Source of the DNA: an uncultured Christensenellaceae bacterium
GTDB taxonomy: Bacteria; Bacillota; Clostridia; Christensenellales; UBA3700
Direction of reading: 5' to 3'
DNA length: 64,000 nucleotides
Assembly (NCBI GenBank): GCA_944380305.1
Contig: CALWHF010000001.1
Location: forward strand, 263,600-327,599
Shown: piece after piece, positions 33,061 through 41,854 of the stretch
How the letters are laid out: the number at the start of each line of letters is the position of its first letter
How positions within the stretch are numbered: the first letter of the stretch is position 1
Position numbers and translations under genes: made by a program
Notes under the pieces: generated by a model
Database searches by the model: none
The model's input: the letters and a program-made list of their open reading frames with translations, nothing else
Told to the model about the DNA's origin: nothing

Positions 33061-34785
33061 ATGGAAAAAATGGTCAATCTTAAGATAAACGGAATATCGG
33101 TCACCGTTCCCGAAGGAACGACGATCCTGCAAGCGGCGAGAAAGGCTCATATAGAGATCCCGACGCTGTGTTTCCTCAAGGACGTAAGCTGCGCAGGCTC
33201 CTGCCGCATGTGCGTCGTAGAGGCTACCGGCGCACGCGGTCTCGTAGCCGCTTGCGTATACCCCGTCGCGGAAGGCATGGAAGTCAGGACGAATACCGAC
33301 AAGTGCCGCCGCTCGCGCAAAATGACGCTCGAGCTGTTCCTCAGCAAGCACAAGAAAAAGTGCCTTTCCTGCGAGCGTAACCACAACTGCGAATTGCAGA
33401 AACTGTCGCTCGGTTACAGCGTGGACGAAGACAGATTCAAGGGCGAAGACTTCGTACTGCCGATCGACCTGTCCACTCCGTACGTCGTGCGCGACAACGA
33501 CAAGTGTATCAACTGTATGCGCTGCGTCGCGGCTTGCCGCAAACAGCACGTCAACGCGATAGGACCTATCGGCAGAGGATTCAACGTGCATATAGGCAGC
33601 GCGTTCGACCGTCCGCTCTCCGAGTCACCGTGCATAGGCTGCGGTCAGTGTATCGTCGCCTGCCCCGTCGGCGCACTCAGCGAAAACTCGACGGTTGACG
33701 AGGTCTGGGACGCTCTCGGCGACAGCACCAAAAAAGTCGTGTTCTTCACCGCTCCGTCCATCCGCGCGACGCTCGGCGAGGCGTTCGACATGCCTATCGG
33801 CACCAACGTCGAAGGCAAGATGGTCGCGGCTATCAGAAGACTCAACCCGTACGCGGTATTCAACATGGACGTCACCGCAGACCTCACGATCATGGAAGAG
33901 GCGAGCGAGCTGATCAACCGCATCAAGACAAACAAGCCGATGCCGATGTTCACCTCCTGCTGCCCCGCATGGATCAAGTTCGTTGAACAGACGTATCCCG
34001 AATTCATACCGCACCTGTCAACCTGCAAATCGCCTCAACAGATGTTCGGCGCGCTTCTCAAGAGCTACTGGTGCGAGAAACACGGTATAGATCCCAAGAC
34101 CCTGTACGTCGTCAGCGTCATTCCCTGCACTGCCAAGAAGTACGAGTGCAAGCGCGAACAGATGAAGAACGACGTGGACGCGGCAATCACGACGAGAGAG
34201 CTTGCCCGCATGATAAAGACCGCGGGTATCAAATTCAACGAGCTCCCCGACGAGGAATTCGACAATCCGTTCGCGACCGCATCGGGCGCAGGCACGATAT
34301 TCGGTGCGACGGGCGGCGTTATGGAGGCTGCACTCAGAACGGCGGCTCACATGCTGGACGGCAACTTCGAAGTGCTCGACTTCTTCGCGGTACGCGGCAC
34401 ACAGCCGATCAAAGAGGCGACATATCTCGTCGCGGGTCACACTCTGCGCGTGGCTGTCACTTCGGGCATAGAGAACGCCCGCACCCTGCTTGAGTCGATC
34501 AAGTCGGGTCAGAAAAAATACGACTTCGTCGAGATAATGGCGTGTCCCGGCGGCTGCGTCAACGGCGGCGGTCAGCCGACACTCTCGGACAGTGTACGCA
34601 ACAGCGTCGAGCTGAAAGACGCCCGCGCGAAAGCGTTGTACAACAGCGACGTGCACAACGGACTGCGCCGCTCGGCGGACTCTCCCGTCATGGACGTGCT
34701 TTACGACGAATTCTTCGGCTTCCCCAACAGCCACAAGGCGCACGAGATATTGCATACGTCGTACAAAGAAAACAAAAAGATCTGA
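33061..34785 (+). CDS. hydA: [FeFe]-hydrogenase catalytic subunit
   Basis: The ATG at 33061 follows GAGGTGA by 6 bases; an in-frame GTG at 33052 lies inside that site. The protein is 574 residues. The N-terminus has a [2Fe-2S] domain (CAGSCRMC), a His/Cys cluster region (KHKKKCLSCERNHNC) and two [4Fe-4S] motifs (CINCMRCVAAC, CIGCGQCIVACP). The H-cluster motifs are all present: FTSCCPAW, IPCTAKKYE and EIMACPGGCVNGGGQP. The second reads I in place of the usual M before PCT. It should make or use H2 in a group A3-type bifurcating complex with the two upstream subunits. Confidence 0.96.
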   Translation: MEKMVNLKINGISVTVPEGTTILQAARKAHIEIPTLCFLKDVSCAGSCRMCVVEATGARGLVAACVYPVAEGMEVRTNTDKCRRSRKMTLELFLSKHKKKCLSCERNHNCELQKLSLGYSVDEDRFKGEDFVLPIDLSTPYVVRDNDKCINCMRCVAACRKQHVNAIGPIGRGFNVHIGSAFDRPLSESPCIGCGQCIVACPVGALSENSTVDEVWDALGDSTKKVVFFTAPSIRATLGEAFDMPIGTNVEGKMVAAIRRLNPYAVFNMDVTADLTIMEEASELINRIKTNKPMPMFTSCCPAWIKFVEQTYPEFIPHLSTCKSPQQMFGALLKSYWCEKHGIDPKTLYVVSVIPCTAKKYECKREQMKNDVDAAITTRELARMIKTAGIKFNELPDEEFDNPFATASGAGTIFGATGGVMEAALRTAAHMLDGNFEVLDFFAVRGTQPIKEATYLVAGHTLRVAVTSGIENARTLLESIKSGQKKYDFVEIMACPGGCVNGGGQPTLSDSVRNSVELKDARAKALYNSDVHNGLRRSADSPVMDVLYDEFFGFPNSHKAHEILHTSYKENKKI

Positions 34786-34790
34786 CGATC

Positions 34791-34825
34791 AAAAAACCGC
34801 TTCGTTTCGGACGAAGCGGTTTTTT
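34791..34825. terminator. Intrinsic terminator of the hydrogenase operon
   Basis: AAAAAACCGCTTCGT pairs with ACGAAGCGGTTTTTT around a five-base loop, immediately after the hydA stop. The flanking A and T runs make it work in both directions. Confidence 0.92.
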
Positions 34826-34968
34826 ATATCTTCTTGAGATTATTCTCAAAACGTATCGTATTATTTTTGTTTCGATCTGTAAAATAATTGTAAAACGATC
34901 CTTTTTCAATTGTCATAAAGAGGTATATCCTTTACTATAAATATAAGACTACTTTTAGGATGCGGGGT

Positions 34969-35112
34969 ATGAAAAAAATTTTTAATCGTAAATCCGTTGC
35001 ACCGTATTGTGCCGTTATTTTCCCGATTTTATTTATAATATCGACACCGTCTTCTGCTTATGACGGACAAGCGGTACGATTCCCGTTTGTCTGGACGTAC
35101 GAACTCGGATAA
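34969..35112 (+). CDS. Candidate secreted small peptide (or gene remnant)
   Basis: This 47-codon frame begins MKKIFNRKS, continues with a hydrophobic core (YCAVIFPILFII) and ends a signal-like region with STPSSAY, a plausible signal peptidase site. About 17 residues would remain after cleavage, ending WTYELG. The ribosome site is weak (GGATGCGGGG). It stands alone in the 465-base gap between the hydrogenase terminator and the next gene. Other frames stay open just after its stop, so it may instead be the start of a decayed secreted protein. No other feature was seen in the gap. Confidence 0.35.
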   Translation: MKKIFNRKSVAPYCAVIFPILFIISTPSSAYDGQAVRFPFVWTYELG

Positions 35113-35250
35113 CGAATCGAAAACACTATGAAGTATTCTCCGCCGAAAAAATGATTCCTTCGCATCGAACGTCGTTCGCGTACCTGATTTTTCACCCGTG
35201 CATATCCGTGAAAAATCGACGGCTAACATATTAATCAAAGGAGACTCTCA

Positions 35251-35904
35251 ATGACATATCCCGAAAAACTTGAAAAAGTCGTGGCGAAAAAATACGCATT
35301 TCCCGCACTGCTCTACGGCGCGGCAATGATTTTGTCGGTGATCGAACTGTTTGTCAACTTCGGTCTGTCGCAATATTATCTGTATACGAGCCGGGTGGTT
35401 TTGCTTGCCGTATGCGTAGCCTTTCTTCTCGTTTTCGTTCTCATTCGCAAAAACGTGAATTTCTACGACGTAACCGCCACGGCGTTGCTTGCGATCGTGA
35501 TAATCGCGGATCTGTTTTGTCTGCTCTCTTCGTGCGCGTTATATACCGTACCACGCAGACTTTCAACGGTCATCGACGTGTATCCCGGCGGTCTTATAAA
35601 ATATTATCAGGTGTTTACGTCGGCAAACGGCGCGGTGCAGAGTTTTTCCGAGCATATGTACGCGTTCAGTTTCCTCGGCTTGTTTGAAGGCGTCTTCCTC
35701 ATCTTTATCGCCGTCTGCACCGTAAAGGAAAGAAAACGTCCCGAAAAAGCGGAGGCGATAGACAAAGTAAACCGCAGAATAATGACCGCTCTGCTGATAG
35801 CGGCAACGGTCGCGGCTGTCACGTTTATTCTCGTCAATTTCCTTTATGCCGCACCGAGAAAGTTCGACGAATATTCTCCTCTGTTCGTATCGACACTTTT
35901 TTAA
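35251..35904 (+). CDS. Hypothetical membrane protein, four transmembrane segments
   Basis: The 217-residue protein starts after AAAGGAGACTCTCA. It has four hydrophobic segments at about 18-38, 48-68, 74-96 and 180-205, with another weak one near 130-150. A Lys/Arg/Glu-rich stretch (KERKRPEKAEAIDKVNRR) probably faces the cytoplasm. I do not recognise the family. It is followed by another small membrane protein of similar size, 78 bases away with its own promoter. Confidence 0.7.
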   Translation: MTYPEKLEKVVAKKYAFPALLYGAAMILSVIELFVNFGLSQYYLYTSRVVLLAVCVAFLLVFVLIRKNVNFYDVTATALLAIVIIADLFCLLSSCALYTVPRRLSTVIDVYPGGLIKYYQVFTSANGAVQSFSEHMYAFSFLGLFEGVFLIFIAVCTVKERKRPEKAEAIDKVNRRIMTALLIAATVAAVTFILVNFLYAAPRKFDEYSPLFVSTLF

Positions 35905-35919
35905 TTTTGATATTTGATA

Positions 35920-35948
35920 TTGCATTGTGCCCGATACTCCTGTATAAT
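35920..35948 (+). promoter_or_regulatory. Promoter of the second small membrane protein gene
   Basis: TTGCAT (35920-35925), 17 bases and a perfect TATAAT (35943-35948) lie 35 bases before the start codon. Confidence 0.6.
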
Positions 35949-35982
35949 GAGTGTATGCTCAAAGCGTTGCAAGGAGAAATTT

Positions 35983-36552
35983 ATGACGGCGGAAAACAAG
36001 AAGAAATTCATTCAGGCGGTAATGATAACCGTCGCAGCGGGACTCAACGTGTGGGGACTGCTGACACTTGCACAGACTACGGGCGTCGACGTCGGGCTGA
36101 CTTACATAAGCAATATACCCAACCTTATCGCGAGATACGTCATCGTCGTCGTCACCATGGCGGCGGGAATAATGCTGATGTCCGCGGCAGCGGGCACCTT
36201 CAAAGGCAAGGTCAAAAACGTGTTCTCAATCGTCGTATGCGCGTACAGCACGATCCTGACGATACCGCTTTTCCTCGCGTTCATACTCTGCATGCCGATA
36301 GCGGCGGGCGCGACCTTCCCCGCTTTCATAGACGAGATGGTACGCGATATCTGCTACTCCTTCCGGGAGATATTCGGAACGGGTTGGCTGCAATATCTGA
36401 TCTACGTCCTCGGCACGATAATGGGCGCGATCTTCCTCGCCGTGCCTATCCTCTCGACCTACTTCACGGTCAAGGACATAGACCTGATCGCGCTTATAAA
36501 GAGCAAAATCGGCAAAAACGCCGCAAAAGACGAAACCCCGAAGAACGATTGA
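35983..36552 (+). CDS. Hypothetical membrane protein, four transmembrane segments
   Basis: The start was set at the ATG at 35983 after AAGGAG; the frame runs upstream through the promoter. The protein is 189 residues, with four hydrophobic segments at about 9-31, 45-66, 75-105 and 135-163, and a basic C-terminal tail (KSKIGKNAAKDETPKND). No catalytic motif is visible and I do not recognise a family. It is a single gene between its own promoter and a strong terminator. Confidence 0.72.
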   Translation: MTAENKKKFIQAVMITVAAGLNVWGLLTLAQTTGVDVGLTYISNIPNLIARYVIVVVTMAAGIMLMSAAAGTFKGKVKNVFSIVVCAYSTILTIPLFLAFILCMPIAAGATFPAFIDEMVRDICYSFREIFGTGWLQYLIYVLGTIMGAIFLAVPILSTYFTVKDIDLIALIKSKIGKNAAKDETPKND

Positions 36553-36570
36553 CGGATTTTGACGAAACGC

Positions 36571-36598
36571 ACGCGCCCGAAAAAGGGCGCGTTTTTTT
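36571..36598 (+). terminator. Intrinsic terminator
   Basis: ACGCGCCC and GGGCGCGT pair around a short A-rich loop and are followed by a T-run. It lies 18 bases after the stop of the small membrane protein. Confidence 0.92.
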
Positions 36599-36717
36599 GC
36601 CCCCGTACAGAATTTCCCGTCTGTTAGCGGGTTTTACGCGGAAATATACGGCTTTCACGGATTCAGCCCGTTTCCCCCCTTGACTTTATAACCTGCGATA
36701 TTTTATCATAAAAACAG

Positions 36718-36744
36718 TCGGAAACTTTGGCAAAATCTTTCCGA
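36718..36744. promoter_or_regulatory. Inverted repeat upstream of the ECF sigma gene
   Basis: TCGGAAA (36718-36724) and TTTCCGA (36738-36744) form a perfect 7-bp inverted repeat with a 13-base spacer. GGAAAC at 36720 resembles the -35 of ECF-dependent promoters, which would allow autoregulation, but no clear -10 stands out. Confidence 0.4.
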
Positions 36745-36765
36745 ACTTTGTTATATAGGTGGAAG

Positions 36766-37299
36766 ATGTCAGACAAAGCACTGGAAAAAGCCGTGCATAA
36801 GCTCAAAGAGGGCGACAGCCGTGCGTTCGATTACATATACGACAAGACCTACAAGGTCGTGTTCTTCGTCGCTTTCAGGATCCTGGGCGACAAGCATGCG
36901 GCTGAGGACGTCGTACAGGACACATATCTGAAGGCGGTCACGAACATACACGGATACAACGCCGACAACTTCACCGCCTGGATAACGACGATCGCGCGAA
37001 ACGGCGCGCTGAACGAATACAACCGCACGAAACGTCAGTCCGCGACCGACTTCTCTGCCGAAGGGGATTTCCGCGAAGGAAACTTCTCGATGCCCGACGA
37101 GGACAGCTTCGGACTTATATCGGCGGCGAAAAAACTGCTCGACGAAACGGATTACAGAATAGTCGTGATGTGCGCGATAGCGGGCTACAAGAGGCGCGAG
37201 GCGGCAAAGACGCTGGGCATGCCGGTATCCACGGTATCGTACAGGCTCAAACAATCGCTCGCAACACTGGCGGCATACGTCAAAGGAGGGTCGAAATGA
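36766..37299 (+). CDS. ECF-type RNA polymerase sigma factor
   Basis: The start was set at the ATG at 36766, after AGGTGGAAG. The protein is 177 residues. Region 2 is at about 12-80 (YIYDKTYKVVFFVAFRILGDKHAAEDVVQDTYLK split by the usual loop). Region 4 is at about 120-172 (CAIAGYKRREAAKTLGMPVSTVSYRLKQSL). The gene overlaps the next by 4 bases (ATGA). That next gene encodes an RsgI-like membrane protein with an acidic C-terminal domain, which is therefore its likely anti-sigma factor. Confidence 0.92.
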   Translation: MSDKALEKAVHKLKEGDSRAFDYIYDKTYKVVFFVAFRILGDKHAAEDVVQDTYLKAVTNIHGYNADNFTAWITTIARNGALNEYNRTKRQSATDFSAEGDFREGNFSMPDEDSFGLISAAKKLLDETDYRIVVMCAIAGYKRREAAKTLGMPVSTVSYRLKQSLATLAAYVKGGSK

Positions 37300-38516
37300 A
37301 CAGAATATCCAAAGATCTGAAAAAGGACGCAGAAAAACTGCTCCCCGACGAGAGACTCAAAGAGGATATAAAGGGCAGGCTCTTCCCCGCCCCCGAAAGA
37401 AAACGCGCAAGCTCCCGCAGGGGGCTTACCTTCGCGCTTTCCGCCGTCGCGTGCGTGCTCGTCATCGCGATCGCTCTCAGCGTGATATTCTCTCTGCCCT
37501 CGGGCGACTCCCCCAATATCAGCGCGGGAAACAGGACGGACACACTTTTTCTCATCGACATCAATCCTTCTTTCGAGATAATCGCGGATAAGGACGGCAC
37601 GGTCACCGCAGTGACAGGCGTCAACAGCGACGCGCGCATAGTCCTTCTCGGCAAAAACTACAACGGCGGATCGGTATACGACGTCTGCACCGACATAATA
37701 AGCACTTCTGTCAGACTCGGCTACGTCACTGCGACGAACAATCTCGTCAACATTCTCGCGTACAACGAGGACGGCACCGTCAGCAGCGAATATCTCGAAA
37801 AGCTGACGGCGCAGGTCTCTTCTATCGTATCCGCAAGCGGCGGCACGGTGGTGGCTAGCGACGGCGAAGAGGCAAAACAGAAACTTATAGACGAAATCGT
37901 GGCGGCTTACGGAGACAGCGCGGGTCTCGGCGAAAAAACGGTGCTCGAGCTTCACCGCCTGCTCAAGCAGTACGACATAACCAAAGAAAAAGAACTTGAC
38001 GAACTCGAAGACCTGTGGGAGGAAGAACTCGAAAAAGCGAGTTTTGACGACGATACCATGGAAGACGTGATAGACAAATGGAAAGAAGAAAATCTCAAAC
38101 CCCTCGGCGAAGAACTTGAAGACGGACTCGAATATTATATAGATATTTACGAGATCAGACTCATGCTTGACGGTGTGTCCGAGCGCGAGGCGGAAAAAGC
38201 CGCCGAAGAAAAGGAATACGAGCTCAAGGCTCTCGACAGACACGAGCTCAAAACTTTTATCGACGCATGGTGGGAAGATACCGAAAAAGAGTTCTTTTCT
38301 ATAATCGAAAGCTTGCTCATCTCTCAGGGCAGGACCGAAAGCGAAACAGCGGCATTCTTAGAGAAAACTGCCGAAGCTCTCGACAGAACGGACACCGAAG
38401 ACCGTCACGGGATCGTAGCCGAATTCGTGGAAGAATACTACGAATCTCTCTTAGATCCCGAAGAAGGTGACGATCTTATGGAAGACCTGCTCGAAGATCT
38501 GTTCGACGAGGACTGA
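37296..38516 (+). CDS. RsgI-like membrane anti-sigma factor
   Basis: The 406-residue protein starts at an ATG after GGAGGG. A short cytoplasmic part (1-42) is rich in Lys, Asp and Glu and should hold the sigma factor. One membrane segment runs from about 44 to 66. The next part, LFLIDINPSFEIIADKDGTV, matches the extracellular RsgI domain, including the Asn90-Pro91 bond at which self-cleavage has been reported for RsgI proteins. Residues 200-406 are very acidic and helical, with repeated EE/DD runs. The cytoplasmic part is shorter than the standard RsgI_N domain, and the partner is an ECF sigma and not SigI. Confidence 0.82.
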   Translation: MNRISKDLKKDAEKLLPDERLKEDIKGRLFPAPERKRASSRRGLTFALSAVACVLVIAIALSVIFSLPSGDSPNISAGNRTDTLFLIDINPSFEIIADKDGTVTAVTGVNSDARIVLLGKNYNGGSVYDVCTDIISTSVRLGYVTATNNLVNILAYNEDGTVSSEYLEKLTAQVSSIVSASGGTVVASDGEEAKQKLIDEIVAAYGDSAGLGEKTVLELHRLLKQYDITKEKELDELEDLWEEELEKASFDDDTMEDVIDKWKEENLKPLGEELEDGLEYYIDIYEIRLMLDGVSEREAEKAAEEKEYELKALDRHELKTFIDAWWEDTEKEFFSIIESLLISQGRTESETAAFLEKTAEALDRTDTEDRHGIVAEFVEEYYESLLDPEEGDDLMEDLLEDLFDED

Positions 38517-38518
38517 CG

Positions 38519-38995
38519 ATGCACACGGCAACGGGTTATAATATAAGAAAATATATCCCCTCGGATCTCGGGGGGATATTGCACGTTTTCGACGAGTCGG
38601 TGCGCGGACTTTGCGCAGGCGACTACTCACCGTCTCAGCTGAAAGCATGGACGGCATGCGCAGATCCAGAAAAATGGAAATGCGAATTTATCCGCCGCAA
38701 TACTTTCGTCGCCGAGAAAGACGGCATCGTCGTCGGGTTCTGCGACGCAGAAGAAAACGGACACATCGACAGACTGTACGTTCTGCCCGATCATGCCGGC
38801 AAAGGTGTCGGCTCCGCGCTGGTAAAAGCCGCCGAAGACAACCTCGGGGTCGCGAGAATAAGCGTCGAGGCGTCCGTCACCGCAAGACCTTTTTTCGAAA
38901 AACTCGGCTATACCGTCACCGAAAAACAATCCATCTTCAGAAACGGAGAATATCTTACCAATTTCAAAATGGAAAAATTACGACACGGAAAATAG
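38519..38995 (+). CDS. GNAT-family N-acetyltransferase
   Basis: The 158-residue protein starts 2 bases after the anti-sigma stop. It has the GNAT order of strands: an IRKYIPSDL start, EKDGIVVGFCDAEENGHIDRLYVLPDHAGKGVGSALVKAAE split over motif A (the V-x-P-x-x-x-G-x-G-x-G-x-x-L coenzyme A loop), then VEASVTARPFFEKLGYTVTE for motif B. It should acetylate an amine on a small molecule or protein. The substrate is unknown. It may be co-transcribed with the sigma/anti-sigma pair. Confidence 0.9.
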   Translation: MHTATGYNIRKYIPSDLGGILHVFDESVRGLCAGDYSPSQLKAWTACADPEKWKCEFIRRNTFVAEKDGIVVGFCDAEENGHIDRLYVLPDHAGKGVGSALVKAAEDNLGVARISVEASVTARPFFEKLGYTVTEKQSIFRNGEYLTNFKMEKLRHGK

Positions 38996-38996
38996 A

Positions 38997-39371
38997 TCAG
39001 AGATCTTCTCTTTCTTTCGCAGTCAGTTTTGCGTACGCTCTCATATACGACACGTCGGCAAACTGTTTCAGAAGATCGTCGCCTACTCTGTCTACGGTCG
39101 CCGTGCTCTTGTACCGCGCCTGCACGGGCGGACAATGCCAGCCCCTGACAACGGCACCCTCAGAACTTTCTCTCAGAAATACGGCGTCTTCGGCAGACGT
39201 CGAAAAAGTGAATTTTTCTTCTCCTTTCAGCTCGAAAACCTCGGCAAAGACGTATCCGTTGCGCTTAGGCAAAGTCTTAATCTTGACCACGGCATACCCG
39301 TCCCCGAAAGGGAAATCGAGATACGCGCCTTTTTTTGCAAGACAATAATTGATAATATCTTCTCCGTTCAT
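38997..39371 (-). CDS. MmcQ/YjbR-family protein
   Basis: The start was set at the ATG at 39371 after GGGAGACGGTT; the frame extends to 39398 without a site. The protein is 124 residues. The sequence LAKKGAYLDFPFGDGYAVVKI followed by VFAEVFEL and the C-terminal DLLKQFADVSYMRAYAKLT region fits the MmcQ/YjbR family, small proteins with a CyaY-like fold and possible DNA binding. Its biological role is not established. It is convergent with the acetyltransferase gene. Confidence 0.82.
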   Translation of the reverse strand: MNGEDIINYCLAKKGAYLDFPFGDGYAVVKIKTLPKRNGYVFAEVFELKGEEKFTFSTSAEDAVFLRESSEGAVVRGWHCPPVQARYKSTATVDRVGDDLLKQFADVSYMRAYAKLTAKEREDL

Positions 39372-39551
39372 AACCGTCTCCCGTAATGTCTTATACATAT
39401 CTTATCATTATGCGCACGTTGCGGTCAATACCCTCTCCCCGAACAAGTCTTGATCGCTTTTTCGCGTTTTCAAAAAATTTTTGCGAAATTTTTGGCAAAA
39501 ATCCATTTTCGCTTGTTTTATAGACGAAGAAACCTCAAGGAGGAAAGGAAA

Positions 39552-40556
39552 ATGAAAAAAAGAAACATCGTAATTGCAGTTATCCTTACACTGTGTATCG
39601 CGCTGAGTGCGCTCATGACCGCGTGCATACTCGATCCTGCTCCGTCTAAAACGACAAGCGGCGGTACGAGCAATTCGCAGCTCGTCGCAATGAGTGCGAC
39701 TTCGTCCGCTCTGATACTCGACGAAATGCAGCAGAACCCCGCCGTCGCCAAGGCTCTCAATCTCGGCGGCGATGACACGCTCGAAGGCAAGCCGCTGACC
39801 GACGAAGAGATCGAGGAAGTCAAGGCACAGCTCGCGATACTCGAGAATTACATGGGCGAAAACGCAATCTCCCTCGAACAGGGCGCACCCGCCGAAGACG
39901 ACGAATATTACGGCGTATACGAGATAAAGATGACCGTATCCACCAAGAATCTCGAAGGCGAGACCACTACGTTCACGATGTACTTCAATCAGACCGAGAC
40001 CAAAAACGAGAGCGAAGTGGACAAGGACGGTCACGAAGATGAAAGCAAATGGGAATACGAGACTGAACAGGAATTCGCTCTCGAAGGCATAGTCATATCG
40101 GGTGAAAACGTCTACGAAATGACTGGCAAAAAAGAGATCGAAAGCGAAAACGAAGACGGCAAAACCGAAAACGAAACCTCTTACGAAATGATTGTCCGCG
40201 GCGAAAACGGCGAATACATCGTATTCGAACAGGAGTTCGAGGAAGAAGAGGGCGAGACCGAACGTAAGTACGAGTACAAAGTCTACGATAACCGCGAACT
40301 CGTCAAGCGTTTCGAGATCGAGTACGAGACCGAAAACAACAAGCAGGAGATCGAAATGAAAAGCTACGAGAACGGTCAGATCTTCCAATGCAAATACGAA
40401 AAGAAAACCAGAAACGGCAAAGACTACATCGAAGCCGAAGTCATGAAAGACGGCAGAATGATCGAAGTGTTCATCACCGTCGAAGGCTCGGGCACCGAGG
40501 AAGACCCGTACAGACACGTCTACACCTACGGCGAATACGAAGATTCAGACGACTGA
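39552..40556 (+). CDS. Acidic lipoprotein of unknown function
   Basis: The start was set at the ATG at 39552 after AAGGAGGAAAGG. The protein is 334 residues with a clear lipoprotein signal ending LMTAC (Cys25). After a Ser/Thr-rich linker (about 30-55) comes a predicted beta-rich region of alternating Glu, Lys and Tyr residues (for example YGVYEIKMTVSTKN and KYEYKVYDNRELVKRFEIEYE). The overall charge is strongly negative. Repeated beta strands of this kind suggest a surface-exposed barrel or sheet, but I do not recognise a family. It is a single gene with its own terminator. Confidence 0.78.
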   Translation: MKKRNIVIAVILTLCIALSALMTACILDPAPSKTTSGGTSNSQLVAMSATSSALILDEMQQNPAVAKALNLGGDDTLEGKPLTDEEIEEVKAQLAILENYMGENAISLEQGAPAEDDEYYGVYEIKMTVSTKNLEGETTTFTMYFNQTETKNESEVDKDGHEDESKWEYETEQEFALEGIVISGENVYEMTGKKEIESENEDGKTENETSYEMIVRGENGEYIVFEQEFEEEEGETERKYEYKVYDNRELVKRFEIEYETENNKQEIEMKSYENGQIFQCKYEKKTRNGKDYIEAEVMKDGRMIEVFITVEGSGTEEDPYRHVYTYGEYEDSDD

Positions 40557-40570
40557 AACATCCTTCAAAT

Positions 40571-40603
40571 AAAAAAGCGTCCGCGTGATGCGGACGCTTT
40601 TTT
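40571..40603. terminator. Bidirectional terminator
   Basis: AAAAAAGCGTCCGC pairs with GCGGACGCTTTTTT around a short loop. It lies between the convergent lipoprotein and endonuclease-like genes and can serve both. Confidence 0.9.
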
Positions 40604-40647
40604 ATTGACGATCCGTTTACCGAATCCGTTGAGTCCTTCGCTTTTTC

Positions 40648-41598
40648 TCACAGCGCGAAGTCGGCGACTATCGCGTAATGATCGCTGACGTTTTCGAATA
40701 CCTTATCGTCGAGAACGGTAAAAGTCAGAGGAATCGCGTCTCCTTTTTCAAAAATATGGTCCCATGTCGGCGCGAATTTTTTGCTTTCGTCCGAATTGAC
40801 CACCAGAAGCCCGTCAACATATTTTATGTCTCCGAGCGCGTCCGCGAGTTTGCCGTAGACCGAGCTAGCGGCATACTGTCCGTTTGTCTTGCCGTATACG
40901 TCGGGCACGTCACCGCGCTCCTCGCAGTTATAGTCCCCGCATGCAATGACGGCGCAGGCATATCTGCCGTACAGCTCGTTTATTTTCGATATGAACTCGT
41001 CAGCCTGTTTATTCATTTTTTCGAGCGACTTGCTCTCCTGTCCTTCTCTTACAAGATCGAAATGAGTGCTCGTCACTATAACGTATCTGCCCGTCGACTT
41101 GACCGTGAACAGCCCCCATGTGACCGCTCTGCAACCGTTGTCGTCTCCCACCGAATATTTGGTATACCCGCTGTCGATAGGTTCTAGTCTTTCGCTATTG
41201 TATATGATCGTCGTTTTATTCTTGTTGAGCACGTCGATGTCGGGATGCAACACGACGTATTCGTCTCCGAGATTTGCGTCCAGCACCTTGTGCCAGTCGC
41301 TGGACATCTCCTGCACCGCTACCGCGTCGGGACTTACAGCGTCGAGCATGGACAACAGAAGCTTTGCTCTCGGCTGTACCGGCGAGCCTCCCCAGCTCTC
41401 CATATGCGCGAGGATGTTGAAACTCATCACCCTGACGTCTGTCTCTTCTCCTCTCGAAAAATCGTACGAGGAAAGCGCGTCCTCGAAACCGCTCGGATAA
41501 CCGTATCCCGAAAGATCGGTATCCACACAAGCCGTCAGCGTCGCAAACGCGAAAGCCGCGACGAATATCGCAACAACAAACACTGCTGACTTTTTCAA
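40648..41598 (-). CDS. Lipoprotein of the endonuclease/exonuclease/phosphatase family
   Basis: A TTG start at 41598 is preferred because AGGAGGG lies 4-5 bases upstream and it gives a proper lipoprotein signal (KKSAVFVVAIFVAAF, lipobox LTAC, Cys24). ATG starts further upstream have no ribosome site. The mature protein has the EEP fold motifs: MSFNILAH, VQEMSSDW with the metal Glu, STHFD, CGDYNCE, and the final SDHYAIVADF with the catalytic Asp-His. It should cleave a phosphodiester or phosphoester outside the membrane. DNA, RNA, a lipid head group or a sugar phosphate are all possible substrates. Confidence 0.85.
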   Translation of the reverse strand: MKKSAVFVVAIFVAAFAFATLTACVDTDLSGYGYPSGFEDALSSYDFSRGEETDVRVMSFNILAHMESWGGSPVQPRAKLLLSMLDAVSPDAVAVQEMSSDWHKVLDANLGDEYVVLHPDIDVLNKNKTTIIYNSERLEPIDSGYTKYSVGDDNGCRAVTWGLFTVKSTGRYVIVTSTHFDLVREGQESKSLEKMNKQADEFISKINELYGRYACAVIACGDYNCEERGDVPDVYGKTNGQYAASSVYGKLADALGDIKYVDGLLVVNSDESKKFAPTWDHIFEKGDAIPLTFTVLDDKVFENVSDHYAIVADFAL

Positions 41599-41743
41599 AA
41601 TTCCCTCCTGTCGGACGTCACGCCCGTTCCCGTTGCCGTTTTCTGAGACCGACCGCGTACCTTCATCTGCGCGACGTTGCCCCCTAGCGACGCTTGCGGC
41701 TGTTTTCCGAAATGCAGCCACGCGCGTTCTTTTACGGTATCTG

Positions 41744-41785
41744 GAGAGTTTTCCCGCAAGCGGTATACCGACGCGGAAAACTCTC
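41744..41785. promoter_or_regulatory. Inverted repeat in the gap between the EEP and GPH genes
   Basis: GAGAGTTTTC (41744-41753) and GAAAACTCTC (41776-41785) are perfect 10-base complements, extended by CCGC/GCGG on the inside. No T-run follows. It may be a leader hairpin or operator for the minus-strand EEP gene 146 bases away. The region between it and the EEP start shows no promoter that I trust. Confidence 0.4.
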
Positions 41786-41801
41786 TCTCAGACATTATAA
41801 C

Positions 41802-41831
41802 AAAAAAGCGGACGTGATTGCCCGCTTTTTA
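41802..41831 (-). terminator. Intrinsic terminator of the GPH transporter gene
   Basis: AAAAAGCGG and CCGCTTTTT pair around a ten-base loop, 24 bases after the stop codon. A T-run follows on the minus strand. Confidence 0.85.
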
Positions 41832-41854
41832 TAATTCTTTTTTATTACCGTTTG

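Noticed and set aside
33061..34785. Reading the large iron-sulfur subunit as complex I NuoG
   Set aside because: All three H-cluster motifs are present and the operon has only three subunits, so it is a hydrogenase.
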